Assembly (NCBI RefSeq): GCF_900696045.1
Contig: NZ_LR216287.1
Location: 310,001 to 374,000, forward strand
Length of the DNA stretch: 64,000 bases
Direction: 5' to 3'
DNA from: Candidatus Nitrosocosmicus franklandus
GTDB lineage: Archaea; Thermoproteota; Nitrososphaeria; Nitrososphaerales; Nitrososphaeraceae
The notes beneath the pieces are model-generated. The model saw only the letters and a program-made list of their open reading frames with translations, had not been told where the DNA came from and ran no database searches. Positions within the stretch are counted from its first letter, which is position 1. Every line of letters starts with the position of its first letter. Positions 38,831-47,264 of the stretch are shown here, piece by piece. Position numbers and translations under genes: made by a program.

Positions 38831-39802
38831 CTATTCGTTTTTAAAACCCTGTGCAACCAGTATAGAATAACATCCAATACCACACTTTTCGCAAATGGGT
38901 TTTATTGCGTTAGGATCAGAACTGCCTATACAACATGGATGTTTAGTTTGGCCTTTATGATCCAGCAATAGAATAGCCCAAAAAGGGCAATCAATTGGCG
39001 TATTGCTAACACCCCCTCCCCACGATCCTTTCATGAGCTCAAGTTGCCTTTGTGTATTCATTATGAAATCAGGATACTTCCTCTGTAATTGTATCAAAGT
39101 GTCTACAACCTGATTCCTGATTTTACCATACGGTAGCCGCAGGCGATCATTATCTCCAAAAGGTGTGTGGAATTGGAAACCAATCTTATTTATCACTCCT
39201 TTCCATTCTGATACTAAATCCTCAATCGTCTTGTAGTTCAATGAATTAATAGTCATAGTAATCCAAATATCCTTCTAGGAGGGTTTACCATTTCTATCTG
39301 GTCCTTTTGTATAATTTAATATGTTCTTCTTTGTTTTTTCATATGCTCCCTTGCCTCGTATACTATCATGTATCTGAGCAGTATCATCAAGTGAAACCCA
39401 ATAAAAATAGAGGTTGGGCAATCTGGGCAGTGGAATAGTTCCACTTGTAACCACACATATACGCCTAGGCATCTCATCACAGAAAGTTCTGATAATATCT
39501 TCTCTTAACAACGGTTCTCCGCCGACAAGAGTAACAAAGTATACATGATGCTTCTTAAACGTATTTTTGATTATTGTTCTCCAATCTTCTACACTTAGTT
39601 CGTCTTTTTCGTTTCTCCTAGTTTTCCACCTATAACAATGAGAACAATGAAGGTTGCAAACATTGATGATGTCAGCAGAACCGTAAATAAACGGCTTAGA
39701 TTTAAGCAGTCTTATGGATATATACTTTAACAACATGTTAAAAATTGCAGGAAAATCTCTAATGATATCAGTAGTACCCATTCCATAAATGATATCAACC
39801 AT
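38831..39802 (-). pseudogene. Radical SAM protein interrupted by a single in-frame UAG
   Basis: Two ORFs (39275-39802 and 38831-39256) are in the same frame, separated only by TAG at 39275-39277 and six codons. Together they make a normal-length radical SAM enzyme: Fe-S motif CNLHCSHC at residues 49-56, VGGEPLLRED, YWVSLDD, then after the stop FQFHTPF and a C-terminal Cys cluster (CPFW, PCCIG, CEKCGIGC) like a SPASM domain. There is no frameshift or other lesion. Most simply a young pseudogene, or a strain-level or assembly difference. Confidence 0.8.
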
Positions 39803-40427
39803 GGATTACTCAGACATAGTATGCGCCCAAACTATATTAGATTGTGTCTGCATTTACTTAAGCATAAACTCAATATCAAAAACATCAGGTCTTGCTCCCT
39901 TCAAGATTTATATTGTTACGTCTAGGCCTTAGGTTGATGAACGTTACACTGAGATAATCCTAATTCATGGTTAAAATAAAAAACATAGTAAGTTCATACA
40001 TACTGTTTATAAGTAACAAGGAGGCTTTTTTTGAATGAATAAAAAGATCCTGTTGTCATATTTAAGAATACAATAATCAAAAAAGGTATAGATTGTTTTC
40101 TTCAGCTTATGCTAGAAAGTAGTAGATACACGAGTGAGATTTTTGATATGATATGTGAACAGTATCAACTTAACAAATAGATCATAACCCTTCGATCCAA
40201 TTTTAATTCCTTAATAAAGATCAAGATTAATCTTGCATATCCCATGTAAATAAAACATGCGGGAATTCTAATTATTGAACCAAGGTTATCAGAATTTTTA
40301 AAATAAAATATCAATAGTAAATATAAAAAAAGATTAGTTGTTTACTATTCAAAACGAATTGCAGTCGCTTAATGGAATCTTGCTTCCTAAAAATTAGGTA
40401 TATATCGCGATCATTAAGATCTCAATA
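39803..40427. other. Spacer
   Basis: No gene or structure supported. Confidence 0.45.
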
Positions 40428-40670
40428 CTACTTATTCTCCAGTGGATTTCCATACCTATCGTTGTCTAGCGCTCCCTTGAATACCTTGTCGTAGCATGCT
40501 TCGGCATTATCTATGGTAAATGTTGAGTTATGATTAGCAACTCTTGTAACACAATTGAAATATCTAGTCAATGCGTTTGCTGTGTCAACTATCGTTACCT
40601 GTGCGATAATTATCAGCAAAAATGCCAAGCAAGTGACTGTCAAGAGTCTTTTGTTAAGAGTCCAAACCAT
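40428..40670 (-). CDS. Small secreted protein, partner of the upstream repeat protein
   Basis: 80 residues: signal peptide TVTCLAFLLIIIAQVTIVDT then a short mature part FNCVTRVANH...ACYDKVF. The Cys pattern and the ending C-Y-x-x-V-F match the middle of the next gene upstream (CIDDKI...CYNEVF), so the two share a module. They are 10 nt apart and probably co-transcribed. Confidence 0.62.
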   Translation of the reverse strand: MVWTLNKRLLTVTCLAFLLIIIAQVTIVDTANALTRYFNCVTRVANHNSTFTIDNAEACYDKVFKGALDNDRYGNPLENK

Positions 40671-40680
40671 TATCTATCCC

Positions 40681-41166
40681 TTACCCCATTACTCCGAACA
40701 GAGAATTGAACCTTTCAATATCACGGTGTATCGAATTTTCGTTTGATTCTACCTCAGTGTCGTCGTTTGATTCTACCTCAGTGTCGTCGTTTGATTCTAC
40801 CTCAGTGTCGTCGTTTGATTCTACCTCAGTGTCGTCGTTTGATTCTACCTCAGTGTCGTCGTTTGATTCTACCTCGGTATTAGCGCTAAATACTTCATTA
40901 TAACAAGTACTAACCTCATGTTTAGTAGGTTCCTTTTCAAAGTATGGATCAACTCCTACCCCTTTACTTTCATCTATTTTATCATCTATACAATCATAAA
41001 ATTCTGGCAATCCTTTATCCAACGTAGCATTTCCACTTTGAATCGGGATCAAGTCTACTGCCTGACCATAAGAGATAGGTGTGTGTTCAAAAGATGCACC
41101 TATCATTATCGTAACGAAAGTAAAAATCATTGAAGGTATTGGAAGTTTCTTGATTTCAGCCTTCAT
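40681..41166 (-). CDS. Secreted protein with TEVESNDD tandem repeats
   Basis: 161 residues from the ATG at 41166 (an in-frame start at 41190 adds eight residues). Signal peptide IPSMIFTFVTIMIGASF, a module with two Cys (FYDCIDD...STCYNEVF) shared with the next gene, then five TEVESNDD units and a sixth ending NEN. The acidic repeats look like a cell-surface spacer. Confidence 0.68.
   Translation of the reverse strand: MKAEIKKLPIPSMIFTFVTIMIGASFEHTPISYGQAVDLIPIQSGNATLDKGLPEFYDCIDDKIDESKGVGVDPYFEKEPTKHEVSTCYNEVFSANTEVESNDDTEVESNDDTEVESNDDTEVESNDDTEVESNDDTEVESNENSIHRDIERFNSLFGVMG
40738..40882. repeat. Tandem 24-bp repeat, about six copies
   Basis: Unit GTTTGATTCTACCTCAGTGT plus CGTC on the plus strand, near-perfect copies, in frame with the coding sequence above (minus strand). 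The near identity suggests recent expansion. Confidence 0.93.
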
Positions 41167-41483
41167 GCAAAATAAACAAAGAAAAACCATTTAACTTATT
41201 CTACAATTTACTATGATAATTTCACTAATAGGATTCTGACCGTAGATTTTAATTGTTAAAAATTATTAAGGATTTTCATAATTTTACATAGGACACCCAC
41301 ATACTAAACCTGTAGCGTCTAATTATCGGACCTTCTGATTCACTCTTTTATTCAAAAGCCGCTTTTGAGAATCATACTCATATTTTCCTTTTTATATATA
41401 AGATTACATTACCACCATCGATAGTTAAGTAAATCTTGATTTGATCTGGTACAGATTATTTAAATTCTGGTGGATCGATTCGC
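41167..41483. other. Spacer
   Basis: Nothing supported. Confidence 0.4.
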
Positions 41484-41798
41484 TTATTCGGTTACACGCA
41501 GATATGTGTTGATTTCGAGAGGTTTAGCCAACAATCCTCTAACTCGTTCACGATTATTTTGGGACTTTAAACTATCATAGTGTCTATCAAAGTCACCTTT
41601 AGTACGCCAGACTTCATCGAAGAGAAACTCGTTCGGATTTTGAGTTGAACGGTACAGATCGTAAGAAATGTTGCCTTCCTCTTTCCTTGCAGGTATAACC
41701 AAAGAAACTAAAAAATCCATTAACTCTTGTCTTGATTCACTTTTTGCCTCAAGAGTTGCCAACACTCTAAAGGACGAATTTTCATTTGTCTTCTCCAT
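41484..41798 (-). CDS. Antibiotic biosynthesis monooxygenase (ABM) domain protein
   Basis: 104 residues. Single ABM ferredoxin-like domain: FRVLATLEAKSESRQELMDF, SYDLYRSTQNPNEFLFDEVW and HYDSL. Small quinol- or heme-degrading monooxygenases share this fold. The ATG at 41798 is chosen over the TTG at 41813 since TAATATATTA is centred 25 bp before it. Confidence 0.86.
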   Translation of the reverse strand: MEKTNENSSFRVLATLEAKSESRQELMDFLVSLVIPARKEEGNISYDLYRSTQNPNEFLFDEVWRTKGDFDRHYDSLKSQNNRERVRGLLAKPLEINTYLRVTE

Positions 41799-41817
41799 AT
41801 TAATGGGTTGCAAACCG

Positions 41818-41827
41818 TAATATATTA
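41818..41827 (-). promoter_or_regulatory. TATA box, leaderless gene
   Basis: TAATATATTA, centred about 25 bp upstream of the ATG at 41798. Confidence 0.6.
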
Positions 41828-42200
41828 AAGTCTACAATAAGCAAATATAAATCGATTAAATAACTAAAATTTTGCGAACATAATTTCCGTATCTATTGTG
41901 AGACCATAACTCTAACTTCTGGGTTTTCATCTTGTTCAACAGATTAATGTAATACGAACTATCCTTAATGCAATTTAATCTCATTCGTATCATAAATCGT
42001 TAAGTGACTTCTCAAATTCGCCCATGATTTATTTGATGAGGCAAACAGCTGAAAAAAATTTAAAACTAATATCTAAGACGTTACAATAATCATACTAATC
42101 AAATAAATCATATTTTACTATATTCCACATATTCATTCAGTTACCATTTAAGATATTGATGACAAGAAACATGAATTTAGGGGGGATTCTAATCTAAAAT
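41828..42200. other. Spacer
   Basis: Nothing seen except the 3' side of tRNA-Met. Confidence 0.4.
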
Positions 42201-42273
42201 GGGCCCAAGGGGGTTTGAACCCCTGACCTACCGGTTATGAGCCGGTCGCTCTACCAGGCTAAGCTATGGGCCC
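42201..42273 (-). tRNA. tRNA-Met (CAT), elongator type, no intron
   Basis: 73 nt. Acceptor GGGCCCA/TGGGCCC, D-arm with GCTTAGCCTGGTAGAGC, anticodon stem ACCGG/CCGGT around loop CTCATAA, T-arm AGGGG-TTCAAAC-CCCCT. It lacks the three G-C pairs of initiator tRNAs. CCA is not encoded. A tRNA-Ile with modified CAT anticodon cannot be fully excluded. Confidence 0.93.
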
Positions 42274-42317
42274 TTTCATTCTAGTTAAGCATTGAAATGA
42301 ATGTATAAAGGTTTTGC

Positions 42318-42989
42318 TTATTGTTCAGTATGAACGAGGGTTCCATCCACATATCTTTTTTGAACAGCATCTAATAACTCATTTTGGGCCTTCAAAGAAT
42401 TTTTTGCTGCATTCAATGCTTTTTCCTGTATATCCTCTGGACAATTATTCAAGATATTTTCCCATATCTTGGCATGGTATATATCAACCTCTTTATGGGT
42501 GTCAAAGTATTCGTGTGCTGCTGCTTCATGAAGACCATAAAACTTTCTCAACCCATGACTCTTTGTTTCACTTATTTTTGGAAGCTCTTTTTCAAAAGCA
42601 TACATTGCAGCAACACCTTCAATAAAGGAAGAAGTGCAAAGTTTCAATAAATTATCTATCGCTTTAGTCGTAAGAGAATCTGGAGAGTAATTATTCAGAT
42701 CCTCAGCGCTCACATTCAATGAAGAGGCAAATTTTTTCCAAAGTTCAACATGTTCATTTTCTTCTCTTAGTGTAGTTTTGATCAAGTTTCCACTGTGAGG
42801 GTCAGAGTTATTATTTAAAGTATACTGAACCATCTCTGGAACTATTTTTACCAATTGGTAGTATTCCTTCGAGTAACCCGCCAGATGATCCAAGGTCAAT
42901 TTACCTTCCTGCCAAAGCTGGTAAAATCTATGCTTCAACAAACTATGTTTCTCAATCTCTGTATTTATTAGATCAATTAAGAGGCTCAT
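42318..42989 (-). CDS. TenA/PqqC/CADD-like heme oxygenase-fold protein
   Basis: 223 residues, all-helical. Putative di-metal ligands: Glu and His in LREENEHVELWKKF, Glu in YAFEKELP, and the H-x3-D-x2-H motif in DTHKEVDIYHAKIW. This set matches CADD-type proteins, which in ammonia oxidisers and chlamydiae supply p-aminobenzoate for folate-like cofactors by a self-consuming reaction. That role here is inference; PqqC or TenA functions lack their usual motifs. Confidence 0.8.
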   Translation of the reverse strand: MSLLIDLINTEIEKHSLLKHRFYQLWQEGKLTLDHLAGYSKEYYQLVKIVPEMVQYTLNNNSDPHSGNLIKTTLREENEHVELWKKFASSLNVSAEDLNNYSPDSLTTKAIDNLLKLCTSSFIEGVAAMYAFEKELPKISETKSHGLRKFYGLHEAAAHEYFDTHKEVDIYHAKIWENILNNCPEDIQEKALNAAKNSLKAQNELLDAVQKRYVDGTLVHTEQ

Positions 42990-43919
42990 AATATATTTGA
43001 GTATGTTTCAGATAATAAATATTGTGTAGTGTATATATTATCTTGGAAATTCGGATCTAAATAAAACCTTCGGGATTCAAATTGATTAGATACAACAACG
43101 CAAACTAGTGCAGATTAAAGTGATACATTGCTTTCTGAGTAAGGTGTTTTGAGTTTGATTAAGATAATCCAGCAAATTTAGCTATCAATAGATATATAAA
43201 AAATGTTTGAAAAATGCTAGATTTCGATTCAATCAACCATAAAACTTGCCCTGTCTAATTAAGCCATACATCCAAAAGGTCTAATTTGTTCCATAATAAC
43301 AGACAACTATAATTATAAAAAAGATTACTTGTGAATCTATCTTGAGACAGTTATTGACTGTAGACTCTTGGAAACCAAGTTATTAACAACATTAATTATC
43401 GAAAATGTGATTCAATCAATTGATAACGTAACATCACGATTGTATCTGTTAATAATATCCATTTTCACACCATTTTCAAGAAACCTGCAGGTAGGAGCTT
43501 GTATTGATTTATGCAAAAAATTAAGATCAGTTGTAATTTCTAGCAAAAGTTAATTGTTCATAGGATGATTCGTTTCTAAAATAAAATTTGACCATATTTG
43601 TTGGACTACATGGGTCTTACGATTGAAAAAGATAGGAATGAATGTTGTTTTCTTATGTTAATTTCCCAATATCTTGTGATTTTTTATGACCAAGCAAGTA
43701 ACATAATCAATTTCTAATAGGGCCATAATGAAAAGTTTTGACAAGACATCATGAATTTATGCAATCTCTGCAAAATATCATAATCTAGATATGAAATAAA
43801 ACCCATCCAATGAAGCCTTGATTTCAGAAGCAGCAGTTATCGATCTGAGAAAGAATAAACCTAATAATTCGATGGATTATAAATAACATCTGATCACATA
43901 TTATTAAACTCTTCCTATG
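42990..43919. other. Long spacer
   Basis: 930 bp; one 61-codon TTG ORF (43368-43553) not accepted. No other structure. Confidence 0.4.
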
Positions 43920-43929
43920 TATTTAATAT
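43920..43929 (+). promoter_or_regulatory. TATA box of the small membrane protein
   Basis: TATTTAATAT centred 30 bp before the ATG at 43955. Confidence 0.5.
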
Positions 43930-43954
43930 GGTATGTTAAATAACAAGATTAAGT

Positions 43955-44122
43955 ATGAGCTTAGTTGGCGGAATAATCCTCTTAGTTATCGGAGCGATAT
44001 TGTATGCAGTAGCAGGCATGTTACCACCCATAGTTACTAAAATTGCAAGAATACTTGGGATCGTGTTGGGAATAATTGGTGTAATACTGATTGTAGTGGG
44101 AGCTTTGGGTATAGCTTTATAA
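43955..44122 (+). CDS. 55-residue two-helix membrane protein
   Basis: MSLVGGIILLVIGAILYAVA, a short loop with MLPPIVTK, and ARILGIVLGIIGVILIVVGA: two glycine-rich hydrophobic helices and nothing else. A TATA box lies upstream. Small membrane proteins of this kind are common in archaea; function unknown. Confidence 0.68.
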   Translation: MSLVGGIILLVIGAILYAVAGMLPPIVTKIARILGIVLGIIGVILIVVGALGIAL

Positions 44123-44261
44123 TTAGAACAAAAACTAAACTTCTTTTATAATAGTTAATTTTTTAAATCGTCTTGACGAAAAACAAACTCAGCATATGAT
44201 TATCCTAATAAAACCAAAATTAAGATCAATTTGAATTTACCAATGATAGAAACTCATCTAT

Positions 44262-44543
44262 TCACATGTCAAAGTATACATAATTGCATTTTTTACATTG
44301 AATCTTTTTCGGTTTGTTGTAGCCAAACGGTTGCAAGACTTCGCATTCTGATAACTCACAATCTTGACAAATAACTCTGCATCCAAATTTATCCTTGCTT
44401 CGGCTATTCTTTTTTATCGTTAATAACGTAAGATATCTCTTTGTATCATCCAAAGCCTCCTCCAAAAATCGTATACTATTTTCATTCAACTTGGACACAA
44501 TAATATCCGAATCGATCTGTGGCGGTTCTAGTCGCTTGCTCAA
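44262..44543 (-). CDS. Zinc-ribbon-containing hypothetical protein
   Basis: 93 residues. The N-terminal half is helical (IRFLEEALDDTKRYLTLL); the C-terminal half has CRVICQDCELSEC and, after a short hairpin, CKKCNYVYF, a zinc-ribbon layout. Family not recognised; might bind nucleic acid. Confidence 0.62.
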   Translation of the reverse strand: MSKRLEPPQIDSDIIVSKLNENSIRFLEEALDDTKRYLTLLTIKKNSRSKDKFGCRVICQDCELSECEVLQPFGYNKPKKIQCKKCNYVYFDM

Positions 44544-44708
44544 TGCTTTATTAAGAAGACACCGATACTTGAATTTTCCGTCTTGGATTTAGGATTAATA
44601 CGATAGAGATATTTTAGATTTTGGACATTCTTTATCTAAGCTGTCATCATCACAAAAGCCGCAGCCATATAACATATTGCAATTTGTGAGATCCAAAATA
44701 AAAAGGAT

Positions 44709-44718
44709 TTTATAATAT
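44709..44718 (+). promoter_or_regulatory. TATA box of tRNA-Glu
   Basis: TTTATAATAT, centred 26 bp before the first base of the tRNA. Confidence 0.6.
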
Positions 44719-44739
44719 CTCCAAATTAAACAGTTTGAA

Positions 44740-44835
44740 GCTCCGGTGGTGTAGTAGCATAAAATGCTGCACAATCCGGTCAAGCATTGCGGCCTTTCGA
44801 GTCGCAGATCCCGGGTTCAAATCCCGGCCGGAGCA
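44740..44835 (+). tRNA. tRNA-Glu (TTC) with a 20-nt D-loop intron
   Basis: Acceptor GCTCCGG/CCGGAGC with discriminator A, anticodon stem GCGGC/GTCGC with loop CTTTCGA, T-arm CCGGG-TTCAAAT-CCCGG. The total is 96 nt, 20 more than a normal tRNA-Glu; removing 44755-44774 gives the usual D-arm GTGTAGTCCGGTCAAGCAT. CCA is not encoded. Confidence 0.9.
44755..44774 (+). other. Non-canonical tRNA intron with bulge-helix-bulge
   Basis: After exon nt 15. A 4-bp central helix GTGT (44749-44752)/GCAC (44769-44772) lies between 3-nt bulges AGT and AAT; cutting AG/T and AA/T excises exactly 20 nt. An inner hairpin AGCAT-AAA-ATGCT completes the motif used by archaeal splicing endonuclease. Confidence 0.8.
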
Positions 44836-45034
44836 TTCTATTTTGTGCTTGTTTTTGGGCTCCTCGAAAGGCCTGAGAGTTATTTTCAGTATACGGTTTT
44901 GTTTCCGTATACGGATTTTCCGTATACGATTTACAGTTAATGCAATAATAGCTTAGTTTTGTAAACACGGCTTTAGGACCAAGCCTAATGTAGGTAGTAT
45001 GAAGCCCCTTTTGACATTTTGAACATCTGGCCAA
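44780..45034 (-). CDS. Small zinc-ribbon protein whose frame runs antisense into tRNA-Glu
   Basis: 84 codons from TTG 45034. The N-terminus has CSKCQKGLHTTYIRLGPKAV and YYCINC (two Cys-x2-Cys). A repeat YTEN-P-YTET-KP-YTEN follows, encoded by three CCGTATACGG-like palindromes (about 44888-44934). The last 20 residues are merely the antisense of the tRNA. A partly decayed copy at 45669-45842 supports the zinc-ribbon part as a real gene; the true C-terminus is uncertain. Confidence 0.5.
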   Translation of the reverse strand: MARCSKCQKGLHTTYIRLGPKAVFTKLSYYCINCKSYTENPYTETKPYTENNSQAFRGAQKQAQNRMLRPGFEPGICDSKGRNA

Positions 45035-45272
45035 TTACAATAAAAATAAACATATACTATTTGATCTTTGTGTAAATGTAATAGAGTATTATAATCAAAA
45101 ACGATAGTAATAACCGCTCAGGTCTACGACCCTCGCTATTGGGAACTGATTTTAGATCTAAGACTGCTATGATTGATAATACTCTGAAAATTGATGGACC
45201 ATTGGACTACTAGTAAAGTTTGCATTCTTTTCTGGATTAAGAGGGGAGGAAATAACACACTCCCATCAAACT
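45035..45272. other. Spacer of the small zinc-ribbon gene
   Basis: Holds the sequence CAAAGATCAAATA (minus strand) that also precedes the decayed copy near 45860. Confidence 0.4.
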
Positions 45273-45521
45273 CCCATATGTAATAATTTGTCTGGATGTA
45301 ATTGTGAAAATTTACATATAATACAAAATGGTAAGTTTGTAGTTGTCATATTAAATAGAATCTTTGGCCACAAGCGTTCTTATTTTACAACAGTTCCTTT
45401 AGATACTTGATCCCAATTTAGAAAGTTGCATAAAGCAACCGTAGCTGAAAGAAAAGCTGTTCATAGGCTCATAAAATCACATACAAGTGAAGTTAATGCA
45501 TTTGCACAAATTTCATTATAA
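45273..45521 (+). pseudogene. Unidentified coding remnant with one internal stop
   Basis: An 83-codon frame with plausible protein composition (NGKFVVVILNRIFGHKRSYF, and after one TGA, KATVAERKAVHRLIKSH) and Cys pairs at the start (CNNLSGCNC). It has no start codon. May be a transposon or zinc-binding gene fragment; weak. Confidence 0.25.
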
Positions 45522-45557
45522 CATATTGTATAGGTCTAAAATGAGGGAACTTGGCGC

Positions 45558-45577
45558 GGAAGCCCTGCAGGGCTTCC
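45558..45577. repeat. Perfect 20-bp GC-rich palindrome
   Basis: GGAAGCCCTGCAGGGCTTCC, an unbroken inverted repeat, with a PstI-like core, in AT-rich surroundings. Could be a hairpin terminator or a protein-binding site. Confidence 0.7.
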
Positions 45578-45668
45578 TATTTGGACATTTAATTAACATA
45601 GCCAAAAATTTTCATAATTAAGTTCCTTTTCCTTTATTGTCGTTATTTACTTAACTTCAAATCGAACG

Positions 45669-45842
45669 CTACGTTTCGGAGTCTTGAATAACAACAGTAT
45701 ACTGTTTTGACAAATCAGGAGAATAATAGATATCAAAAGTGATACAGTAAAGATCCATATTTTTAAAGGATTCTTTGGCACTAATGTGAATATATGTAGA
45801 GGCAAGACCCTTGTGACAAATTCGGCATCTTATAAATAATTC
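45669..45842 (-). pseudogene. Decayed duplicate of the small zinc-ribbon gene
   Basis: CRICHKGLASTYIHISAKES and DLYCITF align with CSKCQKGLHTTYIRLGPKAV and YYCINC of the gene at 45034. The frame has no start codon and the second Cys knuckle has lost a Cys. Upstream sequence CAAAGATCAAATA is shared as well, so the promoter was duplicated too. Confidence 0.5.
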
Positions 45843-46648
45843 AGTATCGGAATCCCATTATTTGATCTTTGAGGTTTTTATTTTTTTTAAGCATAATTAA
45901 AAATGAATAGATTCAATGTTTATAGACAAAACCTTGCTAACTTTTATAATTTCGGAAAACTAATAGAATCGAAAATAACACCGATGGATTATTTGATTAA
46001 TCAAGTATGTCTCAACCAAGACAACGTATCAAAAAATCAAATAATCAGTAACATTCCTTTTTCTCCTTCGTAAAATTCATTATCCGCGTTACTGTTTGGA
46101 ACTAAATTGTATCCACAGTGAAACATTATAAAGTATACATCTCATTTTTAAACACAAAACGCTAGGAACAATCACATCTCCAATAATTTCATAAGGCTAT
46201 TGTATCACTGGTACACTCCCTCAGCTGCATCCTCCATCACATCGTCCAAAAGGCTCAATGGATTTTTGGACTTTTTTTATAACCAAATTATTCTAACTAG
46301 TAATTGTCAACAAAACCCTTTATTTAATTTTAACATTCTATTCCATAAGTAACGCCATTATGGTTGGGAAGAATAGTTCTGTGCAGCTTTCTGACTTAGT
46401 CCTTAGAGTTATGATATTTATGAGAACAGCTAGAAATCATTCTTTACATTAGCTGTTTATCTCATCCTTTTCAGACCGTTGACTAGATAAAGTAGATTCA
46501 TAGGTCTATAAAATGTTCTATCATTTTTTCGGAGATGAATTGTTTGGTGATAAAATAATAATATATTCGTCAAATTACTAGCTAAGCAATTAGTCATTTA
46601 ATAACACTTATCTTTCTTGTAAATTGTTATAGTCGCATGTGTTCTATC
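45843..46648. other. Spacer in the gene graveyard
   Basis: A 57-codon ATG frame at 45903-46073 has protein-like composition but no match I recognise. Otherwise no supported feature. Confidence 0.35.
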
Positions 46649-47119
46649 GTGAAGATAGAATCAAAAATTAGAGAAATAATAAACAGAGAAACAGAAGCAT
46701 GGAATCGACAAGATATTTAAAAATTGCATAGTATTTTTCATCCCGATATGGTTTGGCCATGGCACAGAACACCAAAGTCACATGACCCAATCCATTGGGT
46801 AATGGAATTAGGTTGATTTAATTATCAACGTTGGAGTAAGATCTATAGTCAATTATTTGATAATCATAGGTTAATACATAACAATAGGACAATATAGAAG
46901 ACAAAAATCTCAAAAGAAGGTGATGGCGCGTTTGCAGTAGTTGATGTTGACACCCTATGGAAGAATAGGCGTACGGATGAGGATTTACATTGGAAATGCA
47001 GGGTGTGTAAGATATATACAAAAATCAATGCTGAAGAATGGAAATTGATAGCATAAACAAGAGTGCTTGAATATGATAGCAAAATCGGGCAAGAATATTT
47101 AGATGAATGTCCAATCTGA
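46649..47119 (+). pseudogene. SnoaL/DUF4440-like protein with four in-frame stops and no frameshift
   Basis: 157 codons in one frame from GTG: IREIINRETEAWNRQDI, then stop (46718), HPDMVWPWHR, stop (46814), FNYQRWSKIY, stop (46895), then DGAFAVVDVDTLWKNR and YTKINAEEWKLIA, stop (47054). The pattern is the NTF2-like SnoaL fold (HPD near the start, VDVD-LW strands). Four stops of all three types with the reading frame kept shows decay by point mutation. Confidence 0.75.
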
Positions 47120-47264
47120 CAGTCAAATGTGATGAACTAGACGTTCAATACATATTTGCTGAATCATACCATTTGTATGCGAATAGGTACCAAACGAGAT
47201 CTATCCGAGTCACAAGAAGATGATATTTTTGTTCTGAAATTATAAAAAAAATGAAATATTGCTG

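Noticed and set aside
38831-39802. UAG as pyrrolysine in the radical SAM protein
   Set aside because: Not a known pyrrolysine protein family, and no pyl genes are seen in this window.
40738-40882. CRISPR-like direct repeats
   Set aside because: Units are contiguous without unique spacers and translate in frame as TEVESNDD; it is a coding tandem repeat, and no cas genes are near.
43368-43553. 61-codon TTG ORF
   Set aside because: No Shine-Dalgarno or TATA at a suitable distance and no recognisable domain.
45903-46073. 57-codon ATG frame with protein-like composition
   Set aside because: No family recognised and no promoter; could be a remnant but cannot be supported.
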